Of a stretch of DNA of 64,000 nucleotides, positions 44,148-52,515 are shown one piece after another (positions within the stretch are counted from its first letter, which is position 1; every line of letters begins with the position of its first letter). The DNA is taken from assembly GCA_017941235.1 (NCBI GenBank), contig JAGAWU010000028.1, positions 34,729-98,728 of the forward strand, given 5' to 3'. The translations under genes and the position numbers were made by a program. This DNA comes from Bacilli bacterium. GTDB lineage: Bacteria > Bacillota_I > Bacilli_A > RF39 > UBA660. Below the pieces are notes generated by a model. It was not told where the DNA came from. It did not search any database and saw only the letters and a list, made by a program, of their open reading frames with translations.

Positions 44148-45542
44148 ATGAGAAAAAATAAAAATAAAAAAATGTTTCTTATACTTTTACTAATAATAGG
44201 AATTAGTATAGGATATGCAGCTCTAGCAAGTAACTTAAAGATTAATGGTGGAAGTAAAGTAACAAAAGCAACATGGAATATACATTGGGCCAACCCACAA
44301 GTTAAAGAAGGCAGTGTAACAAATACAAAACCAACATTATCTGAAAACAACACAAATGCAACTTATAGTGTAACTTTAACAGAACCAGGTGACTTCTATG
44401 AATTTACAATTGATGCAGTAAATGAAGGAACAATAGATGCTGAGATTTTAAAAATAGAATCAAGATTTGATGGACCTGAAGGAACACCAATTATAACAGA
44501 AGGAAATGATAAAAACTTACCTTCATATTTAGAATATGAAGTAACATATGCAGACACCGAACATACAGCTATAGCACCAACTGACTCACTTGATCATGGG
44601 CAAACAAAAACATATAGAGTAAGAATTGCTTATAGTGAAAATGTTGATGCAGATGATTTAAAAGATAACGATATAACAACAACATTCTATTTCGAGGTAG
44701 AATATAAACAAAAAGATAAAAATAATGAAGATTCAGGACAAGAAGAAAGTACTGATGATGAAATAACACTAAATAATCCAACAGAAGAAAAGAAAGATAA
44801 TGATACAACATATTATACAGAAAACTGGGTAAATGCAAATGAAATATATTATGATCCAACAATACCAGCAGTATGTACTAAAGAAGAATATGAAGCAAAC
44901 ACAACAGATATTTTAACAAATTCAGGATGTATGAAATGGTATGCATTTAGTACTAAAAATGGCAAAACAAAATTGATACTAGATCATAATCTATATTTAG
45001 GAACAAATGGAACTTCAGATAATACAACATACTGGATTTCTGATGATGACTTTCTTGCATTACAAAACGGAACAAAAACAAGTACAAATGGTATAACATT
45101 TGTAAATACTATTGATCCTCATAAAACATGGAGTGCATGGAACTTCTATGGACCTCAAACAGCTTTAAATATATTAGGAATTTCTACTAATCATTGGAAA
45201 ACAAAAACATATGGTGAAACATATACTCAGCAATATACTTATGAGGCTGTATATGAAGAAGTAAAACCCAATATAACTATAGATTATAGTAATTATAAGG
45301 CAATATTATTAAACGATAACGAAGTTAGAAATTATGGAAAATATGTAACACCTAGTTTCTTTAAAACAAATATTTCAAATTCTACACAAGAATATTGGAC
45401 TGCAACACCAGTATATGATGACGATACTGGAGATTATATGGCAAAAACTATAACTTCAACAGGTGGAGGAACAGGTCCAATTAATGCAGATATTGGATTA
45501 AGACCAGTCATAATAGTACCTTCAAAAGTTATAACTGAATAG
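44148..45542 (+). CDS. Secreted protein with SipW-type signal peptide
   Basis: A 464-residue protein. Its N-terminus, a hydrophobic core then 'GISIGYAALASNLKINGGSK', is the SipW-dependent signal seen in TasA/camelysin-like proteins. Residues 35-190 form a beta-rich domain like those surface proteins. After a Glu/Asp linker, residues 220-464 form a DUF6273-like domain ('CMKWYAFSTKNGKTKLILDH', 'GLRPVIIVPSKV'). It is likely surface-exposed or fibre-associated. AGGAGAG precedes the start. No SipW-type signal peptidase lies in the window. Confidence 0.65.
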   Translation: MRKNKNKKMFLILLLIIGISIGYAALASNLKINGGSKVTKATWNIHWANPQVKEGSVTNTKPTLSENNTNATYSVTLTEPGDFYEFTIDAVNEGTIDAEILKIESRFDGPEGTPIITEGNDKNLPSYLEYEVTYADTEHTAIAPTDSLDHGQTKTYRVRIAYSENVDADDLKDNDITTTFYFEVEYKQKDKNNEDSGQEESTDDEITLNNPTEEKKDNDTTYYTENWVNANEIYYDPTIPAVCTKEEYEANTTDILTNSGCMKWYAFSTKNGKTKLILDHNLYLGTNGTSDNTTYWISDDDFLALQNGTKTSTNGITFVNTIDPHKTWSAWNFYGPQTALNILGISTNHWKTKTYGETYTQQYTYEAVYEEVKPNITIDYSNYKAILLNDNEVRNYGKYVTPSFFKTNISNSTQEYWTATPVYDDDTGDYMAKTITSTGGGTGPINADIGLRPVIIVPSKVITE

Positions 45543-45544
45543 TA

Positions 45545-45580
45545 AAAAATACTAATTCAAATTAATGAATTAGTATTTTT
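45545..45580 (+). terminator. Terminator
   Basis: A 15-bp perfect stem (45545-45559 with 45566-45580), loop AATTAA, T-rich right arm. It separates the secreted-protein gene from the murG unit. Confidence 0.88.
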
Positions 45581-45595
45581 CTTTTGTTAAAAGAA

Positions 45596-45624
45596 TTTAC
45601 TTTTATAGCTTTTTTGATTATAAT
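45596..45624 (+). promoter_or_regulatory. Promoter of the murG-murB-divIB unit
   Basis: TTTACT (45596-45601), 17 bp, TATAAT (45619-45624), 36 bp before murG. Confidence 0.65.
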
Positions 45625-45660
45625 TAATCTGTAAACATAAAATATACTAGGAGGGATTAT

Positions 45661-46743
45661 ATGAAAGTTATAATTTCAGCAGGAGGAACTGGTGGACATA
45701 TTTATCCAGCTTTAGCAATTATAAATAAAATAAAAGAAAAAGAACCAAATAGCAAGTTTTTATATATAGGTACTACAGACAGAATGGAAAAAGATTTAAT
45801 ACCTTCCTTAGGAATAAATTATGTTGGTGTAGAAATGAAAGGATTAGATAGAAAAAATCCCTTAAATAATATAAAAATAATTTCAATGTATAATAAAGCT
45901 AAAAAGAAAATTAGTGAAGAAATAAAAAAATTTAATCCCGATATAGTAATAGGTGTAGGAGGATATATTACAGTTCCAGTAATACTTAGTGCACATAAAT
46001 TAAAGTATAAAACAGTAATACATGAGCAAAATAGTATTCCAGGAATGTCAAATAAATTTCTATCAAAATATGTAAATAAAGTTTTACTATCATTACCAGG
46101 TTCTAGTGAATACTTTAAAAAAGATAAAACAGTATATACAGGTAACCCAAGAAGTGAAGAAATAATCAGTATCAAAGAAGCCGATAAAAAAGAATTAGGA
46201 TTAAAAGAAAATAAAAAATTAGTAGTAATAGTTATGGGATCTTTAGGTAGTGCTACTATAAATGAAAAAGAAAAAGAGATGGTAAATGATTTTAAAGAAA
46301 AAAATTACGAGGTATTACTAATTACAGGAGAAAAATACTATAATGATTACAGCAAAATGAGTATTCCAGAAAATGTAAAAGTATATCCATTCTTAAAAAA
46401 TTTTATAAATGTATTAAAAAAAGCAGATTTAATAGTAACAAGAGCAGGAGCTTCAACAATTGCTGAAATAACTGCCATTGGTCTTCCATCAATACTAGTT
46501 CCATCTCCATATGTAACAAATAATCATCAATATAAAAATGTAAAAGAATTAGAAGAAAAAGGATGCTCAAAAATACTAGAAGAAAAAGATTTTTGTAGTA
46601 AAAATTTAATACCAATGATAGATAAATTATTAGAGGATGAAAAAGAATATGAAAAAATGAAAAATTCTGCTAAAAAATTAGGTGTAGAAAATAGTGCAAC
46701 TAAGGTATATAATGAAATAAAGAAAGTAGTAGATGCAAAATGA
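45661..46743 (+). CDS. murG: UDP-GlcNAc:lipid I N-acetylglucosaminyltransferase
   Basis: A 360-residue GT-B enzyme that makes lipid II at the inner membrane face. 'SAGGTGGHIYPALAI' is the MurG start loop; 'GVGGYITVPVILSAH', 'HEQNSIPGMSN' and 'TRAGASTIAEITAIGLPSIL' (donor site) are all present. Full length. AGGAGGG precedes the start. Its TGA overlaps the murB ATG by 4 bases. Confidence 0.95.
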   Translation: MKVIISAGGTGGHIYPALAIINKIKEKEPNSKFLYIGTTDRMEKDLIPSLGINYVGVEMKGLDRKNPLNNIKIISMYNKAKKKISEEIKKFNPDIVIGVGGYITVPVILSAHKLKYKTVIHEQNSIPGMSNKFLSKYVNKVLLSLPGSSEYFKKDKTVYTGNPRSEEIISIKEADKKELGLKENKKLVVIVMGSLGSATINEKEKEMVNDFKEKNYEVLLITGEKYYNDYSKMSIPENVKVYPFLKNFINVLKKADLIVTRAGASTIAEITAIGLPSILVPSPYVTNNHQYKNVKELEEKGCSKILEEKDFCSKNLIPMIDKLLEDEKEYEKMKNSAKKLGVENSATKVYNEIKKVVDAK

Positions 46744-47645
46744 AAAAATTTTTAGAAGAAGTAGAAAAAAATAATATAGGCAAAATTGAAAGAGAAGTTT
46801 TCTTATCCAAATACACCACATATAAAGTTGGTGGCCTATGTTCTTGTGTAATATATCCAAAAGACGTAAATAAATTAGTTAAACTAATAAAGTTAATTAA
46901 AAAATATAACTTAAAATATAAAGTAATAGGAAATGGATCTAACTTAATTTTTAGTGATAAAAAATATGATGGAGTAATTATCAAATTAAGTGCTTTAGAT
47001 CAAATTAAAATAGTTGGCAATAAAATTACAGTAGGAGCGGGTTATTCATTAATAAAACTTTCTAATATGGCAACAAAAGCATCACTTACAGGACTTGAAT
47101 TTGCAGCTGGTATACCAGGAACTGTAGGTGGAGCAATATTCATGAATGCTGGAGCTTATAAAAGTGATATGGGATATATTGTTAAAGATGTAAAAGTTTT
47201 AACACCTGAAAACGAAATAATCAACTTAACAAATAGAGAAATGGATTTTCACTATAGAACATCATTTTTACAAAAACACCCTGAATATATATGTCTAGAA
47301 GTAGTATTAAGATTAAAAAAAGGTAAAAAAAGTGAAATAGAAGATTTGATTAAAGATAGAAGAAAAAGAAGATTAGAAACACAACCTTTAGAATTTCCAA
47401 GTGCAGGAAGTGTATTTAGAAATCCAGAAGGAGATGCAGCAGGAAGAATAATTGAATCACTTGGATTAAAAGGTCTAACTAAAGGAGGAGCACAAGTAAG
47501 CCCAAAACATGCAAACTTTATTGTAAATATTGGAGGAGCAAGTGCCAATGATATAAGAGAATTAATAATGTATGTAAAAAATACAGTAAAAGATAACTAC
47601 GACATAGATTTAAAAGTTGAACAAGAATTTGTAAATTGGGAGTAG
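46740..47645 (+). CDS. murB: UDP-N-acetylenolpyruvoylglucosamine reductase
   Basis: A 301-residue FAD enzyme that completes UDP-MurNAc. 'VIGNGSNLIFSDKKYDGVII' is the FAD-binding start, 'LEFAAGIPGTVGGAIFMNAG' the core motif, and 'PSAGSVFRNP' carries the catalytic serine. The length fits the shorter Bacillus-type MurB. Coupled to murG by ATGA and followed 3 bases later by divIB, so the three genes form one operon. Confidence 0.95.
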   Translation: MKKFLEEVEKNNIGKIEREVFLSKYTTYKVGGLCSCVIYPKDVNKLVKLIKLIKKYNLKYKVIGNGSNLIFSDKKYDGVIIKLSALDQIKIVGNKITVGAGYSLIKLSNMATKASLTGLEFAAGIPGTVGGAIFMNAGAYKSDMGYIVKDVKVLTPENEIINLTNREMDFHYRTSFLQKHPEYICLEVVLRLKKGKKSEIEDLIKDRRKRRLETQPLEFPSAGSVFRNPEGDAAGRIIESLGLKGLTKGGAQVSPKHANFIVNIGGASANDIRELIMYVKNTVKDNYDIDLKVEQEFVNWE

Positions 47646-47648
47646 AAA

Positions 47649-48326
47649 ATGGCAAAAAAAATTATAAAAAGGAAAAAAATAAAAATTTTTAGTCTTTTGT
47701 TATTACTACTAATAGTTGGGACAACATCATTCTTAGTGTATTCCTATATTAAAAGTGATATTAAAAACATTATAATAAAGGGAAATACATATTTAAATGA
47801 TGAAGAAGTACTAAGACTTGCAGGTTTAACAGACTATCCCAGTTTTATACTTTTAAGGCCAAGAAAAACTGCACAAAAAATAGAAAAGAACAAATACATT
47901 AAAAGTGCTAAAGTAAAAAGAAAACTTTTTCATACAGTAGAAATAAGTATAAAAGAACATGATATATTATTTCAAAAAACAAATAATAAATATGTTCTAG
48001 AAAATGGAAAAGAAATATTTAGTAATAAAAATATAAGAGTACCCAAATTAAATAATTATACACCAGATGATCAATATAAAAAGATTATAGAAAATATGAA
48101 AGAAGTAGACAAAAGTATACTAGGTAAAATATCCGAAATAAGTTATGATCCTAACGACTATGATAAAGATCGTTTTTTACTTTATATGGATGATGGTAAC
48201 AGCGTATTTTTAACACTAACTAAATTTGAAATGATAAATTATTATAATGAAGTATTATCACAATTAGAAGGAAGAAAAGGAATTTTATACTTAGATAGTG
48301 GTAATCATTTTAAGATAATGGAGTAG
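47649..48326 (+). CDS. divIB: Division protein DivIB/FtsQ
   Basis: A 225-residue bitopic membrane protein: basic N-terminus, one helix (about 12-32), a POTRA domain ('IIIKGNTYLNDEEVLRLAGL') and the FtsQ/DivIB beta domain. It acts in the division complex outside the membrane. Position after murB and before the other division genes agrees with the usual Bacillota dcw order. Confidence 0.88.
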   Translation: MAKKIIKRKKIKIFSLLLLLLIVGTTSFLVYSYIKSDIKNIIIKGNTYLNDEEVLRLAGLTDYPSFILLRPRKTAQKIEKNKYIKSAKVKRKLFHTVEISIKEHDILFQKTNNKYVLENGKEIFSNKNIRVPKLNNYTPDDQYKKIIENMKEVDKSILGKISEISYDPNDYDKDRFLLYMDDGNSVFLTLTKFEMINYYNEVLSQLEGRKGILYLDSGNHFKIME

Positions 48327-48329
48327 AAT

Positions 48330-48803
48330 ATGAAAAAAAATGATAAAAACAAGGAAAAAGATAAAGTTAAATTACTAATAAATAAAATATTAAAAATATT
48401 TCATATAAAAGTATCGGAGAAAACAGAAAATTTATTTGTACAAATATTTAAATTTGTAATAGTAGGTGGAATAGCAACAATCATAGATTGGGTTATTTAC
48501 TATCTATTATATAATTTTATGCATATTAACCCACTTATAGCTAATATACTTTCATTTTCAGTGTCAGTAATATATAACTATATAGCAAGTGTAAAATGGG
48601 TATTTGACGTTAATAAAAATAAAGGTAAAATTAGAATGCTTGTAGAGTTTTTAATATTTAGTATAATAGGACTAGTTCTTACAGAACTATTATTATGGAT
48701 AGGAATTGATAAACTAAATATGAATGCAATGCTAGTAAAAATAGCTGCAACAGCAATAGTAATGGTATTTAATTTTATCACAAGAAAGATATTTTTAGAA
48801 TAA
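48330..48803 (+). CDS. GtrA-like membrane protein
   Basis: A 157-residue protein with four helices after a charged cytoplasmic start. 'FKFVIVGGIATIIDWVIYYL' is the GtrA opening and 'NFITRKIFLE' its usual end. GtrA-like proteins help move undecaprenyl-linked sugars or modify wall polymers. It begins 3 bases after divIB, so it belongs to that operon. Confidence 0.85.
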   Translation: MKKNDKNKEKDKVKLLINKILKIFHIKVSEKTENLFVQIFKFVIVGGIATIIDWVIYYLLYNFMHINPLIANILSFSVSVIYNYIASVKWVFDVNKNKGKIRMLVEFLIFSIIGLVLTELLLWIGIDKLNMNAMLVKIAATAIVMVFNFITRKIFLE

Positions 48804-49106
48804 AGAAGATTAAATAAACTTAGCTATAAAATACTATTTATATAAATAATACAAATACATTATAACTATCATAATATTTATATTTTGATAGTTTATTTAA
48901 ATTGTTTTACTATTTTATACATTTAGTATACATTGAAAAAGTATTTTTTTGATTATATTGATAAAATATGTGATATACTAATAATTGCATTTGTAATACT
49001 AATTGTAATTACGAAATATAGTAGAAAAGGTAAAAAATAAATATATTACAAAATATAAGTAGAAAGGAATTAATTAGTATTTTTATTAATTGATTAGTGA
49101 AATGAT
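48804..49106. other. Intergenic region with hairpin and doubtful small frame
   Basis: This 303-base gap holds a moderate hairpin (AACTATCA 48864-48871 with TGATAGTT 48886-48893) that could end the murG unit, and an extended -10 box TGATATACT (48971-48979) with a weak TTGATT 19 bp upstream. A 35-codon TTG frame (48933-49040) would encode one hydrophobic helix and a basic tail, but it has no ribosome binding site. I do not call it a gene. Confidence 0.4.
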
Positions 49107-49919
49107 ATGGCAAAAAAAAGTAACAAAAAGAATAAAAATATTAAAAATAGAAATTTAAATAATAATAGTATTCCCAAAAAGGCAAAAATAGATAATAATA
49201 TGTTTGATATTCTAGAAGAAGACAATAAAAAAAGTTCTAATAGTAAAATTATTATAACTCTTGTTATAGTAATATTCCTATGTATTATATCAAATGTATA
49301 TACCTTATTCATTTATAAGACTCATCCCAAAATAAAAGAAAAGGTGAAAATAGTTGAAAAATATAAAATACCTGAAAATATAGTTTTTTTAGGTGATTCA
49401 ATAACAGAATATTATGATGTAAATAAATATTTTTCAAATAACAGAGTAGTTAATAGTGGAATAAGTGGTAACATAACAGATGATATACTTGAAAATATGG
49501 AAGAGAGAGTATATCAATATAACCCATCAAAAATATTTTTACTTATAGGAACAAATGATTTAACACATAAAAAAGATAATAAAGAAATTATTTCTGATAT
49601 TGAAGAAATAATAGAAAAAATTAAAGAAAATAGACCAGAAACTAAGATATATGTTGAAAGTATTTATCCAGTAAATGACGAAGACGATGAAAAAATTAAT
49701 CATAACATGGTATCAAAAAGGAAAAATGAAGATATAAAAGAAATTAATTCACAGATAAAAAAGTATTGTGAAAAAAACAATATAGAGTATATAGATTTAT
49801 ATGATAAACTTTGTGATAAAGATGGAAATTTAAAATTAGAATACACAAATGAAGGTTTACATATATCTGACGAAGGATATAAATTTATTACTAAAGAATT
49901 AGAAAAGTATATAAAATAA
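49107..49919 (+). CDS. Membrane-anchored SGNH/GDSL-type hydrolase
   Basis: A 270-residue protein with a long Lys/Asn-rich cytoplasmic start, one helix (46-69) and an outer SGNH domain. The nucleophile is Ser98 in FLGDSIT, the GTND block is at 148-151, and His252 is in GLHIS; the acidic partner position holds Glu249 where Asp is usual. Such enzymes remove acetyl or acyl groups from wall polymers or lipids. The ribosome binding site is weak. It lies between the divIB-gtrA pair and ftsA, so a wall role is likely. Confidence 0.82.
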   Translation: MAKKSNKKNKNIKNRNLNNNSIPKKAKIDNNMFDILEEDNKKSSNSKIIITLVIVIFLCIISNVYTLFIYKTHPKIKEKVKIVEKYKIPENIVFLGDSITEYYDVNKYFSNNRVVNSGISGNITDDILENMEERVYQYNPSKIFLLIGTNDLTHKKDNKEIISDIEEIIEKIKENRPETKIYVESIYPVNDEDDEKINHNMVSKRKNEDIKEINSQIKKYCEKNNIEYIDLYDKLCDKDGNLKLEYTNEGLHISDEGYKFITKELEKYIK

Positions 49920-49923
49920 CCAT

Positions 49924-49947
49924 AAAATTAGAGTAATCTAATTTTTT
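49924..49947 (+). terminator. Terminator
   Basis: A 9-bp stem (AAAATTAGA at 49924-49932, TCTAATTTT at 49937-49945), loop GTAA, T-run. Confidence 0.8.
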
Positions 49948-50020
49948 CTTTTCTTATTCTTTATTTTTTTATTTGTTTATAGTATAATTGGTTATATATA
50001 GTAGAAGGGAAGGATGAAAT

Positions 50021-51268
50021 TTGAATAAGATACTTACTGGTATAGAAATTGGTACAGATAGTATAAAGATAATTGTAGTAGAAAAAATTAGAAATGAATT
50101 TCATCTTCTAGCTACAACAAAAGTTAAATCCTCTGGTTTAAAAAGAGGAGAAATAATAGATACAAAAAAAGTAGTAGAAAAACTAAAGGTGGCTATTAAA
50201 AATATAGAAGAGCAAATAGGTACTAACCTAAAAAGAGTAGTTTTGTGTATCTCACCTAAAAACTGTATATTTAATATAGTATCAGGAGAATTAAAATTTA
50301 AAGAACCGAAAGTAATAGATGGAAATGATATACAAAAGTTGATAAAAAAATCAATTTCAAACAAAACTACAAAAGACTATGAATTAGTAACAGCTATTCC
50401 AATTAATTTTAAAATAAACAATGATAAAACAGTAAAAGACCCTAAAGGAATAGAAGCAACTATTCTAGAAGTAAAAGCCGTAATTTCAGAGACTCCAAGA
50501 GAATCATTATATAACTTTTTAGGAGCACTTGATGTTTGCGGATTAGAAGTAATAGATATAGCATACACAACAACTGGAGATTACTTTGCAGTAAGAAACA
50601 GTGACTTAGATAAAAAAGTGGGAGTAGTAATAAACATTGGTGAAGATAGCACAAATGTTTCGCTATATAATAAAGGTATAATGATTAAAAATAGTACCAT
50701 TAATGTAGGAAGTTTCTATATAGATCATGATTTATCATATATTTACAATATAGATTTAGAAAAAGCTAGAGAATTAAAAGAAAAATTTGTTGTAGCATCT
50801 AGTAGATATGCAGACATTTATGATAAAATAGAATTAGAGACAAAAGGTGGAACAAAATACAATGTAACACAAATGGATGTCTCAAAAGTAGTAGAAGCAA
50901 GAATAGAAGAAATATTAAAAGTTGCCAAAAAAGAAATAAAAAACTTAACAAATAGAAAAATAAGTTATATAATCGTAGTAGGAGGCTTAAGCGAGATTAC
51001 TGGATTTAACTATTTAGTTGAAAGTGTTCTAGGAAATTTAGCTTATACCTACAATAGTACTATTGTTGGTCTTAGAGATAATAGTTTTACAAGTGTACTA
51101 GGTTTGATAAAGTATTTTGATAATAAATCAAATCTTAGAAATACAGAATATGACATGTTTTCTCAGGATGACATGAAAAAAATTATAAATGTAAGAAGTA
51201 AAGATAATAAAGAATTCCAAAAAGTCTTCGACTACTTTTTACAAAACAAGGAGGATAAGGTATGTTAA
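50021..51268 (+). CDS. ftsA: Cell division protein FtsA
   Basis: A 415-residue actin-like protein that anchors FtsZ to the membrane. '[18 protein letters not shown]' is the phosphate-1 motif; '[19 protein letters not shown]' and '[20 protein letters not shown]' are the phosphate-2 and adenosine motifs. It uses a TTG start at 50021: GAAGGGAAGGA is well placed, and the nearby ATG at 50014 runs into a stop. A -10 TATAAT at 49983 is a likely promoter element. It overlaps ftsZ by 7 nt. Confidence 0.93.
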   Translation: MNKILTGIEIGTDSIKIIVVEKIRNEFHLLATTKVKSSGLKRGEIIDTKKVVEKLKVAIKNIEEQIGTNLKRVVLCISPKNCIFNIVSGELKFKEPKVIDGNDIQKLIKKSISNKTTKDYELVTAIPINFKINNDKTVKDPKGIEATILEVKAVISETPRESLYNFLGALDVCGLEVIDIAYTTTGDYFAVRNSDLDKKVGVVINIGEDSTNVSLYNKGIMIKNSTINVGSFYIDHDLSYIYNIDLEKARELKEKFVVASSRYADIYDKIELETKGGTKYNVTQMDVSKVVEARIEEILKVAKKEIKNLTNRKISYIIVVGGLSEITGFNYLVESVLGNLAYTYNSTIVGLRDNSFTSVLGLIKYFDNKSNLRNTEYDMFSQDDMKKIINVRSKDNKEFQKVFDYFLQNKEDKVC

Positions 51269-52398
51269 GCGGACTTGAGATGGATCAGTTAGCAAAAATT
51301 AAAGTAATAGGACTAGGTGGCGGTGGAGGAAATGCCATTAATAGAATGGTTGAATCTGGTGTCAAAGGTGTAGAATTTATTGCTGCTAACACTGATTTGC
51401 AGGTATTAAAAACATCTAAAGCAGAAGTTAAAATCCAAATAGGTGCTGATGGTCTTGGAGCCGGAGGAAATCCTGATGTAGGAAAAGAAGCAGCAGTTGC
51501 CGCAAAAAAAGAGTTAGAAGATGCATTAAGTGGTGCAGATATGATTTTCATTACATGTGGAATGGGTGGAGGAACTGGAACAGGAGCTGCCCCAGTTGTT
51601 GCCGAAATTGCACAAGCTTTAGGAGCATTAACAGTAGCAATCGTTACTAAACCATTCTCATTCGAAGGAAGAAGAAGAATGGAAAATGCTGCAAAAGGTT
51701 TAGAAGAATTAAAGAAACACGTAGATACATTAATCGTTGTACCTAATGATCGTTTAAGAGAAATAATCGATAAATCAACTCCAATGAAAGATGCATTTAA
51801 AGAAGTAGATAACGTACTACATAGAGGAGTACAATCAATATCTGATTTAATAGCAGTAGTTGGATTAATTAACCTAGATTTTGCAGATATTAAATCAGTA
51901 ATGAAAGATTCCGGAAATGCAATAATTGGTATTGGTATTGGTATTGGTGAAGATAGAGCAATAGAAGCTGCTAAAGATGCAGTTTCATCACCACTACTAG
52001 AAACAAGTATCAATGGTGCTACAGATGCAATTATAAATATCACAGGTGGAGTAAATTTAACACTATTCGAAGCTGAACAAGCAGCAGAAGTAGTAAGAGC
52101 AGCCGCTGGAAATGATATAAACACAATCTTTGGTGCAGTAATTAATGAGAACTTAACTGATGAAGTAATCGTTACAGTAATTGCAACAGGATTTGATAAA
52201 CGTGCAAGACAAAAAGCTTTAGAAAAAGATCCAGTAAAAATACCAGCACCACAAGAAATAGAGAAAGAACAAACAACTAGAAGATCTGAAGAACCAAGTT
52301 ATCAAACTTTAACTAGAAAAGTTAAACAAGATAATGACGAAGGTGATGGAGACGACGAATTTGAACTTCCACCATTCTTACAAAATAGAAATTTTTAA
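51262..52398 (+). CDS. ftsZ: Cell division GTPase FtsZ
   Basis: A 378-residue tubulin-like GTPase that forms the division ring. The tubulin signature [10 protein letters not shown] is present and the N-terminus reads '[20 protein letters not shown]'. The C-terminal peptide [11 protein letters not shown] is the conserved anchor for FtsA and other partners. AAGGAGG precedes the start. Codon choice is richer in C/G than in its neighbours, as in highly expressed genes. Followed by a terminator. Confidence 0.97.
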   Translation: MLSGLEMDQLAKIKVIGLGGGGGNAINRMVESGVKGVEFIAANTDLQVLKTSKAEVKIQIGADGLGAGGNPDVGKEAAVAAKKELEDALSGADMIFITCGMGGGTGTGAAPVVAEIAQALGALTVAIVTKPFSFEGRRRMENAAKGLEELKKHVDTLIVVPNDRLREIIDKSTPMKDAFKEVDNVLHRGVQSISDLIAVVGLINLDFADIKSVMKDSGNAIIGIGIGIGEDRAIEAAKDAVSSPLLETSINGATDAIINITGGVNLTLFEAEQAAEVVRAAAGNDINTIFGAVINENLTDEVIVTVIATGFDKRARQKALEKDPVKIPAPQEIEKEQTTRRSEEPSYQTLTRKVKQDNDEGDGDDEFELPPFLQNRNF

Positions 52399-52408
52399 AT
52401 AAATTAAG

Positions 52409-52435
52409 GAAATACTGAAAAGTATTTCTTTTTTT
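52409..52435 (+). terminator. Terminator of ftsAZ
   Basis: An 8-bp stem (GAAATACT at 52409-52416, AGTATTTC at 52421-52428), GAAA loop, seven T. Confidence 0.88.
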
Positions 52436-52467
52436 ATGTCAAATATGTTAAAAAAAAGTTATTACGT

Positions 52468-52495
52468 TTGAAAATAAATAATAAAATGTTATAAT
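52468..52495 (+). promoter_or_regulatory. Promoter of ftsK
   Basis: TTGAAA (52468-52473), 16 bp, TATAAT (52490-52495), 20 bp before the ftsK start codon. Confidence 0.6.
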
Positions 52496-52515
52496 TAATT
52501 ATAGGTGAATATAAT

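Noticed and set aside
48933..49040. 35-codon TTG frame with one hydrophobic helix
   Set aside because: No ribosome binding site and a rare start codon; hydrophobic frames arise easily by chance in AT-rich DNA.
51285..52124. Long minus-strand frame opposite ftsZ
   Set aside because: A shadow of the codon-biased ftsZ gene; no ribosome binding site and an implausible Ser/Ile-rich composition.
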